Under the pieces are notes generated by a model that did not search any database, was not told where the DNA came from, and was given only the letters and a program-made list of their open reading frames with translations. The position numbers and the translations under genes are program-made. Below, one piece after another: positions 1-7,551 of a DNA stretch of 8,666 nt. The stretch is from an uncultured Eubacteriales bacterium (GTDB lineage: Bacteria > Bacillota > Clostridia > Oscillospirales > Oscillospiraceae): contig ONTN01000049.1 of the NCBI GenBank assembly GCA_900320765.1, positions 1 to 8,666 of the forward strand, read 5' to 3'. Numbering within the stretch: position 1 is the stretch's first letter; every line of letters starts with the position of its first letter.

Positions 1-801
1 CTTCGCTGCGGAAGCGATGTACTTCTCAACGGTCATGGTGTTGTCCTTAACGAACTCCTGCTGGAGCAGGCAGTTCTCCTCATAGAACTTGTTGAGCTTG
101 CCCATAACGATCTTCTCGCGGACAGCCTCAGGCTTGCCGGCCATCTTGGGATCCTCGGCCATCTGAGCCATCATGATCTTCTTCTCCTCGTCGAGAACGT
201 CCTGAGTAACTCCGGACTTATCCCAGAAGCGGGGGTTGAGAGCGGCGATCTGCATGGCGACGTCCTTGCCGATAGTCTCGACCTTCTCGGCGGAGAGGTC
301 GGTGTCGAGGTTTACGATAACGCCGATCTTGCCGCCCATATGGACGTAAGGAACGGAAACGCCCTCGGGGAAGCGGGCGAAGCGGCGAACGTTGATGTTC
401 TCGCCGATAACGAGAACCTTGTCGTTCTGCTCGTCCTTGACGGTCTTGCCGTTGCCGTAGGGCTTGGTGTAGAGCTCCTCGACATCAGCGGGATTCTCCT
501 TCGCGATAACGGCGGCGACGCCCTTTACGTACTCGTTGAAGAGCTCGTTCTTGGCGACGAAGTCTGACTCAGCGTTAACCTCAACGGCAACGCCTACGCC
601 GTCGACTACGGTGGCGAAGGCGACGCCCTCGGCGGCTATACGGCCGGCCTTCTTCTGGGCGGTGGCGAGACCCTTCTCGCGGAGCCACTCAACGGCCTTG
701 TCTATATTTCCATCGGCCTCGGTAAGGGCCTTCTTGCACTCCATCATGCCTACGCCGGTCATCTCGCGCAGGTTCTTTACGTCAGCAGCTGTAAATGCCA
801 T
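1..801 (-). CDS. tsf: Translation elongation factor Ts (EF-Ts), C-terminus cut by window edge
   Basis: EF-Ts is the cytoplasmic guanine-nucleotide exchange factor that releases GDP from EF-Tu so it can be reloaded with GTP. I translated this reading frame by hand. It begins MAFTAADVKN and stays open for 267 residues to the window edge, so perhaps 30-40 C-terminal residues are missing. The N-terminal UBA-like EF-Tu-binding helix bundle (about residues 1-55) carries the family signature TGVGMMECKKAL. The core follows, with ESDFVAKNE near residues 78-86 and INVRRFARF near 136-144. The ATG at 801 is chosen because AAAGGAGAA lies about 8 nt upstream. It is downstream of rpsB by 82 nt, the usual rpsB-tsf pair, so it is probably cotranscribed, with a hairpin in the gap that may tune readthrough. 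Identity is secure; only the end is unseen. Confidence 0.97.
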   Translation of the reverse strand, partial: MAFTAADVKNLREMTGVGMMECKKALTEADGNIDKAVEWLREKGLATAQKKAGRIAAEGVAFATVVDGVGVAVEVNAESDFVAKNELFNEYVKGVAAVIAKENPADVEELYTKPYGNGKTVKDEQNDKVLVIGENINVRRFARFPEGVSVPYVHMGGKIGVIVNLDTDLSAEKVETIGKDVAMQIAALNPRFWDKSGVTQDVLDEEKKIMMAQMAEDPKMAGKPEAVREKIVMGKLNKFYEENCLLQQEFVKDNTMTVEKYIASAAK

Positions 802-840
802 GGTAACATTTCTCCTTTTTCATCAGTATATAATTTTCTC

Positions 841-870
841 AGAAAACCGCAGACAGATTTGTCTGCGGTT
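841..870 (-). terminator. Hairpin in rpsB-tsf gap, possible partial terminator or processing site
   Basis: A perfect 11-bp inverted repeat lies 13 nt after the rpsB stop. Its arms are AACCGCAGACA and TGTCTGCGGTT, with the 4-nt loop AATC. On the transcribed strand the stem runs into only about four T residues before a C, so it looks like a weak or partial intrinsic terminator, or an RNA-stabilising or processing hairpin, rather than a full stop. tsf has no evident promoter of its own in the gap, which argues that transcription must pass through. The stem is directly visible; its function is inferred. Confidence 0.6.
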
Positions 871-883
871 AGTTTTCGTTGAA

Positions 884-1633
884 TTACTCCTCAACGGGAG
901 CCTCAGCGGTCTCCTCGGTCTCGGTCTCAGCCTTCTCAGCTGCGGCGTCCTCGCCCTGGCGGCCTTCCTGAACGGCGTTAGCCATTGTGGCGGCGATAAG
1001 GCGGATGGCGCGGATAGCGTCGTCGTTGCCGGGGATGACGTAGTCGATCTCGTCGGGGTCGCAGTTGGTATCGACTATGGCGACGATGGGGATGTTGAGC
1101 TTGTGAGCCTCGGCAATAGCATTGCGCTCCTTGCGGGGATCAACGATGAAGAGAGCGGAGGGGATCTTGTTCATCTCCTTGACGCCGCCGAGATACTTCT
1201 CGAGCTTCGCCATCTCGCCGAGATGCTTGATGACTTCCTTCTTCGGGAGAAGATCAAAGGTGCCGTCCTCCTGCATTCTCTTGAGCTGGTTGAGACGGTC
1301 GATGCGGGTACGCATGGTCTTGAAGTTGGTGAGCATTCCGCCGAGCCAGCGGGCGTTGACAAAGTACATGCCGACGCGCTCAGCCTCTTCCTTCATGGCC
1401 TCCTGGGCCTGCTTCTTGGTGCCGACGAAAAGGATGGTGCCGCCGTTCGCCGCGGTATCGCGGACGAAGTCATAGGCCTCCTCAAGCTTCTTGACGGTCT
1501 TCTGAAGGTCGATAATGTAGATGCCGTTGCGCTCCATATAGATATAGGGAGCCATCTTGGGGTTCCAGCGCCTCGTCTGATGGCCGAAGTGTACGCCGGC
1601 CTCGAGGAGCTGCTTCATGGAAACTACGCTCAT
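884..1633 (-). CDS. rpsB: 30S ribosomal protein S2
   Basis: S2 is a late-assembling protein of the small ribosomal subunit, located between the head and body, and is needed for S1 binding and initiation in many bacteria. The 249-residue product has the S2 signature near the N-terminus: EAGVHFGHQTRRWNPKM, then NGIYIIDLQKT. The conserved C-terminal core includes IVDTNCDPDEIDYVIPGNDDA. Residues 223-249 form a low-complexity tail rich in Glu and Ala, which is common in this family and variable between species. Length is normal for S2. The ATG at 1633 has AAAAGGAG about 9 nt upstream. The gene has its own strong promoter and a long structured leader, and is followed by tsf. S2 is a known autoregulator of rpsB-tsf in Escherichia coli; whether the same occurs here is not shown. 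Confidence 0.98.
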   Translation of the reverse strand: MSVVSMKQLLEAGVHFGHQTRRWNPKMAPYIYMERNGIYIIDLQKTVKKLEEAYDFVRDTAANGGTILFVGTKKQAQEAMKEEAERVGMYFVNARWLGGMLTNFKTMRTRIDRLNQLKRMQEDGTFDLLPKKEVIKHLGEMAKLEKYLGGVKEMNKIPSALFIVDPRKERNAIAEAHKLNIPIVAIVDTNCDPDEIDYVIPGNDDAIRAIRLIAATMANAVQEGRQGEDAAAEKAETETEETAEAPVEE

Positions 1634-1749
1634 TTGTTTTTTCTCCTTTTTATAAATTTCTTACCTCCACGGGGTTCATCCCCACCGCCGGCCCGAGGGC
1701 AGGAGACGGAAGGTCCGCCCGTGTGCGTAATACCCGAAACTACTCAGGC
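1634..1749 (-). promoter_or_regulatory. Structured 5' leader of rpsB
   Basis: About 116 nt separate the predicted transcription start (near 1749) from the rpsB ATG, much longer than the other leaders here. The leader is GC-rich and folds locally. A stem GGGC-GGA pairs with TCC-T-GCCC (1697-1720, one bulged base, containing a smaller CGGA/TCCG hairpin). A second stem GGGG/CCCC closes a 5-nt loop (1671-1683). The last 20 nt before the gene are AT-rich and carry the AAAAGGAG ribosome binding site. The layout fits a ribosomal-protein autoregulatory leader. I cannot match it to a named RNA family from memory. A nine-codon ATG-initiated frame also lies inside it (1650-1679). Confidence 0.45.
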
Positions 1750-1755
1750 TATGGC

Positions 1756-1784
1756 AGTATAACAGAATCAAAGCCAAATTGCAA
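1756..1784 (-). promoter_or_regulatory. Sigma-A promoter of rpsB-tsf
   Basis: Reading the minus strand, a -35 hexamer TTGCAA (1779-1784) and a -10 hexamer TATACT (1756-1761) are separated by exactly 17 bp. A TG one base before the -10 (TGT-TATACT) gives an extended -10. The expected start is about 1749. The promoter sits just after the ymxH stop at 1817 and gives rpsB-tsf independent strong expression. The hexamers and spacing are visible; activity is inferred. Confidence 0.8.
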
Positions 1785-1816
1785 GGTTTTTTTTCGTTTT
1801 TTCAAAGCTTTTCGGC

Positions 1817-2095
1817 TCACCAGAGCGGTCTTTTCGGCCTTCTCTCCCGCCTGTACTCCCCAGATATCTCAACGAGTATCATATCGTCCCCAATCTTCCT
1901 TATGCACTCCCATGGGATAACGTAATCGTCCTCCCTTAAAAACAGGCCGAGCACCTTGCAGCGGCCCGGAACTACTATCGCGAGCACCTGACCCGTGGCC
2001 GTGTTCACGATGACGTCGCAGACAAAGCCGAGCCTCAGCCCGTCGCAGATATTGACCACCTCTTTAAATCGCAGCTCCTGTACTCTGCACCGCAT
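1817..2095 (-). CDS. YlmC/YmxH-family PRC-barrel protein
   Basis: This 92-residue protein resembles the YlmC/YmxH family, small PRC-barrel-like proteins found in endospore-forming Firmicutes and labelled sporulation proteins; their biochemical role is not settled. Visible hallmarks are an N-terminal VQELRFKEVVNICDG segment, then LRLGFVCDVIVNTATGQV (PRC-barrel strands, residues about 22-40), and a conserved DDYVIPWECIRKIGDDMILV stretch (about 59-78). A short basic tail, RRERRPKRPLW, follows. An upstream in-frame start at 2143 would add 16 residues, but the ATG at 2095 is preferred: GGGGAGG lies about 9 nt upstream and family members begin close to the ELRxKEVINI motif. There is no membrane segment or signal peptide. 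The ribosome binding site lies inside a hairpin, so translation may be conditional. Confidence 0.85.
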   Translation of the reverse strand: MRCRVQELRFKEVVNICDGLRLGFVCDVIVNTATGQVLAIVVPGRCKVLGLFLREDDYVIPWECIRKIGDDMILVEISGEYRRERRPKRPLW

Positions 2096-2132
2096 AAAAA
2101 TCGCCTCCCCTGCACAATATGCGGGGGAGGCG
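2096..2132 (-). terminator. Terminator-like hairpin overlapping the ymxH ribosome binding site
   Basis: A perfect 9-bp inverted repeat, CGCCTCCCC/GGGGAGGCG, occupies 2102-2110 and 2124-2132, with a further GCA/TGC pairing inside. On the minus strand the stem is followed by A and five Ts, the form of an intrinsic terminator for the dgt-dnaG-rpoD-membrane-protein unit. The T-run ends at the ymxH start codon, and the 3' arm is also the Shine-Dalgarno sequence of ymxH. It therefore could end transcription, block translation, or both. Confidence 0.65.
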
Positions 2133-2152
2133 GGATTTATCACAGCTTATTC

Positions 2153-2353
2153 TTATTCGTCGTCATCTTTTCCGCGCAGAAAACCGAAATAGAGAAGGCT
2201 TCCGCCAGCCGCGACGAGGTATGCGGCGAATATCGCCATAACGAGCGGCGGAAATTTAAGAACGAGAAAGACTGCGAACAAAATTACCGATATTATAAAC
2301 AGCGCAGTCGCGAACTTTAATGAGGAGCCGCGCTTTTTTCTTCTGTTTCTCAT
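2153..2353 (-). CDS. Small two-helix membrane protein of unknown function
   Basis: I do not recognise this 66-residue protein. It begins with a strongly basic stretch (RNRRKKRGSSLK). Two hydrophobic segments follow, about residues 14-34 and 37-59, joined by a short KFPP turn, and it ends with the acidic tail GKDDDE. The charge pattern predicts an inner-membrane helical hairpin with both ends in the cytoplasm. No enzymatic motif is visible. The ATG at 2353 is preferred over an in-frame GTG at 2362, because GAGGAG sits about 8 nt before the ATG but overlaps the GTG. The ribosome binding site abuts the rpoD TGA (12 nt between the stop and this start), so the two genes are almost certainly cotranscribed and perhaps translationally coupled. 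The good ribosome binding site, tight placement and typical membrane composition argue for a real gene. Confidence 0.75.
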   Translation of the reverse strand: MRNRRKKRGSSLKFATALFIISVILFAVFLVLKFPPLVMAIFAAYLVAAGGSLLYFGFLRGKDDDE

Positions 2354-2365
2354 AGCTCTCACTCC

Positions 2366-3538
<1,173 letters not shown>

Positions 3539-3542
3539 AGCT

Positions 3543-5288
3543 TTATCCTCCGTAGCTTTTTGTTTTCTTCTGCTTTTCGCTGAATCTGATAAGTGCGTCG
3601 TCATCCGTGATCTCCGTTTTCTTCGCGGAGCGGATCTTTTCTATGTAATCCCCCAGAGCCTTGTCCGCCTGAGCGGCGGTCTCCGGCCTTTCAAGGATTT
3701 TACCGAAATGTGAAGCCTCGGCGCTCGTAAGCCTCGGCGCTATCGCCGCCTCAGTAACGGCCTCTCCCCCGCGTATTCGCTCCATAATAAGGGAAAACAG
3801 CTTTGCGAGAAATGGCGACGTGAAGTCCTTCTCCACAAGCGGCACTCTGTCCGCAAGGGCGGGGTCCTTCATAAGAAGACGGATAACGCCCTCCTCCCCG
3901 GCAGCCGATACCGGATTTTCATATTTGAGCTCGCGGGCTTCGGGCTGGCTCGTGAGATCCACCCTCATAGCCCGGCGGTCATCCTTTTTCTTTCCTGCGG
4001 CCCGTCTTGCGTTAATGAGCTTTCTGATCTCCGACCGTATCGAATCCGGTAGAGCCCCCGTCTCCGCGGCGACCTTGGCGACGTAAACGTCGCGCTCCAT
4101 CTCGTTTGTAAGCGTGGACAGAATGGCCGTAGCCTCCCTGAGGTAGCCCATCTTTCCGTCCGCTGAATCCATATCCTGCTTCGACCGAGCGGCAAGCAGC
4201 CTGTATTCAACGTGGTTTTCGCTCCGCTCGAGAAGAAGGGAGAACGCCTCGGCGCCCTTCGCCTTTATAAACTCATCCGGGTCCTTCGCCCCGTCCATTC
4301 TCAGTATGCGGCAGCTTATCCCCGTGTTCTCAAATATTCCGATCGCTCTCTGCGCCGCCTTCTGCCCCGCGCCGTCGTTATCGTAGGCTATCACGACCTT
4401 GTCGGTATAGCGGCTCATCAGCCTTGCCTGCTCCTCGGTAAGCGAGGTGCCGAGGCTTGCTACGGCGCAGTCAAACCCCGCCTGGTGCAGGCTCACAACG
4501 TCGATATTCCCCTCGGCAAGAATGAGCATCCCGAGCTTTGACTTTTTTGCGAGGTTCAGGGCGAAAAGATTGCGGCTCTTTGAAAACACAGCCGTATCCG
4601 GGCTGTTTAAATACTTCGGCTCTCCGTCGTCAAGTATCCTGCCCGAGAAGCCGAGGACGCTGCCGCGCACGTCTATCACCGGGAACATCAGTCTGTTGCG
4701 GAAGGTATCGTACACTCCGCCGCTCTTTCCCCGCTTCGCGAGCCCGGCGTCGACGAGCTGCACCTCGGTATAGCCCTTCTTCTTCATCGCTTCGGTAAGC
4801 GCCGACCACTCGTTCGGAGCGGCGCCGAGGCCGAATTTTTTTACCATCGCCGCAGAAATGCCGCGCCTGTTGATATATTCGACCGCAGTTTTTTCTCTCT
4901 CGTCGGAGAGCATCGCGTAATAAAACCTCGCGGCGTCGCGGTTTAGCTCCAGCATCGAGGCTCTGCGCGATTTTGTCTCATCGGAAGAACCCGAATCGGG
5001 CACCTCCATTCCCGCTCTCTTCGCGAGGAAAGCTACGGCGTCCATAAACCCGAGGTTTTCGATATCCATTATAAAGTTTATCGCCCCGCCGCCCTTGCCG
5101 CAGCCGAAGCAGTGATAAATCTGTCTGTCCGTTTCAACGTGGAAGGACGGCGTCTTCTCCGAGTGGAAGGGGCAGAGGCCCCAGTAGCTCGCCCCGCCCT
5201 TCTGCTTGAGCTGAACGTAATCCGAAACGACGTCGGCAATATCAGTCCGCGAGATAAGCTCGTCCAAAAAGCCGTCAGGCAGCGCCAT
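3543..5288 (-). CDS. dnaG: DNA primase DnaG
   Basis: DnaG makes the short RNA primers used by DNA polymerase at the replication fork, working with the replicative helicase. The 581-residue protein has the full domain order. An N-terminal CHC2 zinc-binding domain carries ligands C39, H42, C60 and C63 (CPFH...CFGC). The RNA-polymerase core has the FRNRLMFPVIDVRGSVLGFSGR segment at 196-217. A TOPRIM fold follows, with catalytic E259 (EGNIDVV) and D303/D305 (AYDNDGAG). The C-terminal helicase-interaction region is more divergent, from about 460. The family more often reads EGYMDV or EGFMDV at the glutamate motif, so the Asn at 261 is mildly unusual, but all metal-binding acids remain. The ATG at 5288 has GGGAGG 5 nt upstream. 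It lies between dgt (35 nt upstream) and rpoD (4 nt downstream). Confidence 0.97.
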   Translation of the reverse strand: MALPDGFLDELISRTDIADVVSDYVQLKQKGGASYWGLCPFHSEKTPSFHVETDRQIYHCFGCGKGGGAINFIMDIENLGFMDAVAFLAKRAGMEVPDSGSSDETKSRRASMLELNRDAARFYYAMLSDEREKTAVEYINRRGISAAMVKKFGLGAAPNEWSALTEAMKKKGYTEVQLVDAGLAKRGKSGGVYDTFRNRLMFPVIDVRGSVLGFSGRILDDGEPKYLNSPDTAVFSKSRNLFALNLAKKSKLGMLILAEGNIDVVSLHQAGFDCAVASLGTSLTEEQARLMSRYTDKVVIAYDNDGAGQKAAQRAIGIFENTGISCRILRMDGAKDPDEFIKAKGAEAFSLLLERSENHVEYRLLAARSKQDMDSADGKMGYLREATAILSTLTNEMERDVYVAKVAAETGALPDSIRSEIRKLINARRAAGKKKDDRRAMRVDLTSQPEARELKYENPVSAAGEEGVIRLLMKDPALADRVPLVEKDFTSPFLAKLFSLIMERIRGGEAVTEAAIAPRLTSAEASHFGKILERPETAAQADKALGDYIEKIRSAKKTEITDDDALIRFSEKQKKTKSYGG

Positions 5289-5323
5289 ACTATCCTCCCT
5301 TTCCTTCGTATTCTTTCAGTTTT

Positions 5324-6337
5324 TCATTTTACCGTCCACGCCATAGGGATAAAGATATCCTTATGGACGGAGATAGCGTAAGAGTCGGTCATTCCGGCAA
5401 CGTAATCGCAGACGGCGCGGGTCAGTCCGTCCCTGTCCGCTATCGCAAGGTATTCTTCGCTCATCTTCTCCGGATTTTTGAAATAATATTCAAAAATCCC
5501 GTTTATCAGCCCCTGAACCTTCCTTTCCTCGCCCTTTACGGTGGGATTTCGGTACACATTTTCGTATAAAAACTCGTGGAAGGTATCGACAGCCGCTCCG
5601 ACCTCCGGGCTCATTCTCAGTCTTCCGGAAGCGCAGCCCTCGCCGATAACGTCGGTTACGATGGTGTTTATCCTCTCGGAGTACCGCCTGCCGAGGGCTT
5701 CGACAACGTTCCGCGGGATATCCCCCGCCGAGAGTACTCCGGCTCTTATCGCGTCGTCAACGTCGTGATTTATGTAGGCTATCTTATCCGCAAGTCGGAC
5801 GGCCTGACCCTCGAAGGTGGCGGCAAGGGGATCGCAGGTGTGGCGGACTATACCGTCCCTCACCTCGTAGGTCAGGTTTAGCCCCCGCCCGTTTTTCTCA
5901 AGAGTGTCTACGACCCGCAGGCTCTGCTCATAGTGCCGAAAGCCGCCCTCGCCTCCCATTATCACGTTAAGCGCCCTCTCGCCCGCGTGGCCGAAAGGGG
6001 TGTGGCCGAGGTCGTGCCCGAGGCCGATCGCCTCGGTAAGGTCTTCGTTTAAGCGCAGGGCTCTCGCCATCGTTCTCGCTATCCTCGTGACCTCGAGAGT
6101 GTGCGTAAGGCGGGTGCGGTAGTGGTCGCCCTCGGGGTCGAGGAAAACCTGAGTCTTCTGCTTAAGTCTCCGGAAAGCCTTGGAGTGGGTTATCCTGTCC
6201 ACGTCGCGCTGGAACGCGGTGCGGACGCTGTCCTCATCCTCAACTATCACTCTGCCGATGCTCTTTGCGGCTCGGACTCCGTTTTCTCCAACCAGTATTT
6301 CCTCCAGTTTTTCCGTCTCTTCCCGAATACTCTGCAT
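5324..6337 (-). CDS. dgt: HD-domain deoxyguanosinetriphosphate triphosphohydrolase-like protein
   Basis: Dgt-family enzymes remove the whole triphosphate from dNTPs, giving a deoxynucleoside and tripolyphosphate, and so help control nucleotide pools in the cytoplasm. The 337-residue product carries the family start SVRTAFQRDVDRITHSKAFRRLKQKTQVF (37-65). The HD metal site is complete: H79 (RTRLTHTLEV), H108-D109 (GHDLGHTPFGH) and D184 (RLADKIAYINHDVDDA). The length matches the shorter dGTPase-like branch rather than the longer E. coli Dgt, so the preferred dNTP cannot be read from sequence. The open frame extends 31 codons upstream, to 6430, but that part covers the AT-rich promoter region. 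The ATG at 6337 (MQSIREE) follows an AAAGGCGG stretch. A GTG two codons earlier is a possible alternative start. It probably leads the dgt-dnaG-rpoD unit, coupling dNTP supply and replication priming with growth. Confidence 0.92.
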   Translation of the reverse strand: MQSIREETEKLEEILVGENGVRAAKSIGRVIVEDEDSVRTAFQRDVDRITHSKAFRRLKQKTQVFLDPEGDHYRTRLTHTLEVTRIARTMARALRLNEDLTEAIGLGHDLGHTPFGHAGERALNVIMGGEGGFRHYEQSLRVVDTLEKNGRGLNLTYEVRDGIVRHTCDPLAATFEGQAVRLADKIAYINHDVDDAIRAGVLSAGDIPRNVVEALGRRYSERINTIVTDVIGEGCASGRLRMSPEVGAAVDTFHEFLYENVYRNPTVKGEERKVQGLINGIFEYYFKNPEKMSEEYLAIADRDGLTRAVCDYVAGMTDSYAISVHKDIFIPMAWTVK

Positions 6338-6363
6338 TTTCACACCGCCTTTCCTAAGTCTTA

Positions 6364-6379
6364 TACAAAATGTTTTGTA
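6364..6379. promoter_or_regulatory. Perfect 16-bp palindrome, candidate operator between dgt and ddl
   Basis: TACAAAA and TTTTGTA are exact inverted copies separated by TG, the size expected for a dimeric DNA-binding repressor. The site lies 27 bp upstream of the dgt ATG and overlaps the best dgt -10 candidate on the minus strand (TATAAG, 6360-6365, with no convincing -35). On the other side it is about 34 bp upstream of the ddl -35. It would most directly affect dgt. I cannot assign a regulator: it is not an obvious PerR, Fur, NrdR, Rex or LexA box. The surrounding DNA is AT-rich, which raises the chance of coincidence. Confidence 0.4.
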
Positions 6380-6412
6380 AAAATCCTTTTTTTGTGATGA
6401 AATTTTATGAGG

Positions 6413-6441
6413 TTGTAAATTTTGCGGCATAGTTGTATAAT
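6413..6441 (+). promoter_or_regulatory. Sigma-A promoter of ddl
   Basis: TTGTAA (6413-6418) and a consensus -10 TATAAT (6436-6441) are separated by exactly 17 bp. They sit in AT-rich sequence 31 bp before the ddl start codon, leaving a short leader of roughly 25 nt with the GGGAGG ribosome binding site at 6458-6463. The match is visible in the sequence; use is inferred. Because of the terminator-like hairpin after ddl, this promoter may have to feed murF by readthrough. Confidence 0.8.
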
Positions 6442-6472
6442 ATATTTAGAAAAGTATGGGAGGTATGCCGCC

Positions 6473-7510
6473 ATGAACATTATAGTTCTCTGCGGAGGGC
6501 TCAGCATGGAGCGCGACGTTTCGCTTAAAAGCGGAGCAATGATCGCCGGGGCTCTTCGCGAAAGAGGCCACAAGGTCGTAATAATAGATTCCTTCTTCGG
6601 TTACAGGGGCTCCTACACAGACCCCGCCGAGATATTCGATAATCCGGTAGACGCCGAGGCGTCTGAGATCCCGTCCCTCGTCCCTGACCTTGAGAGGATC
6701 AAGGCCGAGCGCGCCCAGGCGAACGATGCCCGCATAGGCGATAACCTTATTGAGGTCTGCCGCGCCGCCGATTTAGTCTTTCTCGGCCTGCACGGGGCTG
6801 ACGGAGAGGACGGCAGGCTCCAGGCGGCCTTCGATATCGCCGGCGTAAAGTATACTGGCTCCGGCTACCTCGGGAGCGGGCTTGCGATGAATAAGGACGC
6901 GGCTAAGCGCATCTTTACCGCAAATGGCATACTCACGCCGGATGGCAAGCGGATAAACGTCCGCGACGTGGACAAGAGCTATCCCTGCCTTCCCTGCGTA
7001 GTTAAGCCGAAATCCTCCGGCTCCTCCGTCGGCACGAGCATAGCGCATACGCCCGAGGAATACGAAAAGGCTCTCGCCTTCGGCTTTCAGTATGAGGACG
7101 AGGTGCTGGTCGAGAGGTACATAAAGGGCCGCGAGGTCGACGTCGGCGTGCTCTGCGGAAAGGCTCTGCCGCCGATCGAGATAGTGCCGAAGTCCGGCTT
7201 CTTCGACTATAAGAACAAGTATCAGAGCGGTATGACCGACGAGATCTGCCCCACCGACCTTCCCAATGATGTGACGGAGAAGCTTATGGAGACGGCGGAG
7301 CGCGTATTTGGCGCCCTTTATCTCGAGGTTTACGCCCGCATGGACTTTATCATCGAGGCCTCTACGGGAAACATTTACTGCCTTGAGGCGAACACCCTGC
7401 CCGGCATGACGCCGGCGAGCCTTCTTCCCAAGGAGGCGGCCGTAGCCGGGATAGAATACGGCGAGCTCTGCGGGCTCATCGCGGAGAAATCACTTGAAAA
7501 GTACAGATAA
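6473..7510 (+). CDS. ddl: D-alanine--D-alanine ligase
   Basis: Ddl joins two D-alanines with ATP to give the dipeptide that ends the peptidoglycan stem peptide; it is an ATP-grasp enzyme of the cytoplasm. The 345-residue protein shows GGLSMERDVS (8-17, with the substrate-binding Glu), LGLHGADGEDG (104-114), the nucleotide-binding VVKPKSSGSSVG (176-187) and EVDVGVL (221-227). Its metal-binding residues are D291 (ARMDF), E305 and N307 (CLEANTLPGMTP). The omega-loop sequence FFDYKNKY keeps the final Tyr seen in D-Ala-D-Ala ligases, where D-lactate-using relatives often have Phe. It is longer than E. coli DdlB because of an extended segment at about 40-95, while the linker before the ATP-binding loop (155-173) is short. 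The ATG at 6473 has GGGAGG 9 nt upstream; an in-frame TTG at 6422 overlaps the promoter and is rejected. It is followed by murF, the next pathway step. Confidence 0.95.
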   Translation: MNIIVLCGGLSMERDVSLKSGAMIAGALRERGHKVVIIDSFFGYRGSYTDPAEIFDNPVDAEASEIPSLVPDLERIKAERAQANDARIGDNLIEVCRAADLVFLGLHGADGEDGRLQAAFDIAGVKYTGSGYLGSGLAMNKDAAKRIFTANGILTPDGKRINVRDVDKSYPCLPCVVKPKSSGSSVGTSIAHTPEEYEKALAFGFQYEDEVLVERYIKGREVDVGVLCGKALPPIEIVPKSGFFDYKNKYQSGMTDEICPTDLPNDVTEKLMETAERVFGALYLEVYARMDFIIEASTGNIYCLEANTLPGMTPASLLPKEAAVAGIEYGELCGLIAEKSLEKYR

Positions 7511-7551
7511 GGGAGAATAGTGCGAAAGATCACACTATCATTTGATAATAA

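Noticed and set aside
536..1762. Long plus-strand open frame (408 codons) opposite rpsB and the start of tsf
   Set aside because: It is antisense to two unmistakable conserved genes, has no recognisable domain, and reads as the complement of Glu/Ala-rich codons; an artefact of codon bias.
1785..1816. T-rich plus-strand run (eight Ts, then six Ts) as a plus-strand terminator
   Set aside because: No plus-strand gene precedes it and no convincing stem lies before it; on the minus strand it is just the A-rich region upstream of the rpsB -35.
3539..3604. N-terminal extension of RpoD starting inside dnaG
   Set aside because: It would overlap dnaG by 62 bases, while the ATG at 3538 has a well-placed GGAGG and gives a normal SigA N-terminus.
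6338..6430. N-terminal extension of the dgt frame
   Set aside because: It translates AT-rich promoter DNA containing the palindrome; the resulting Lys/Phe-rich stretch is not like the family start.
6716..7225. ddl as a glycopeptide-resistance D-Ala-D-Lac or D-Ala-D-Ser ligase
   Set aside because: The omega-loop Tyr typical of D-Ala-D-Ala ligases is kept, the neighbour is murF, and no vanH, vanX, vanT or regulatory genes are present.
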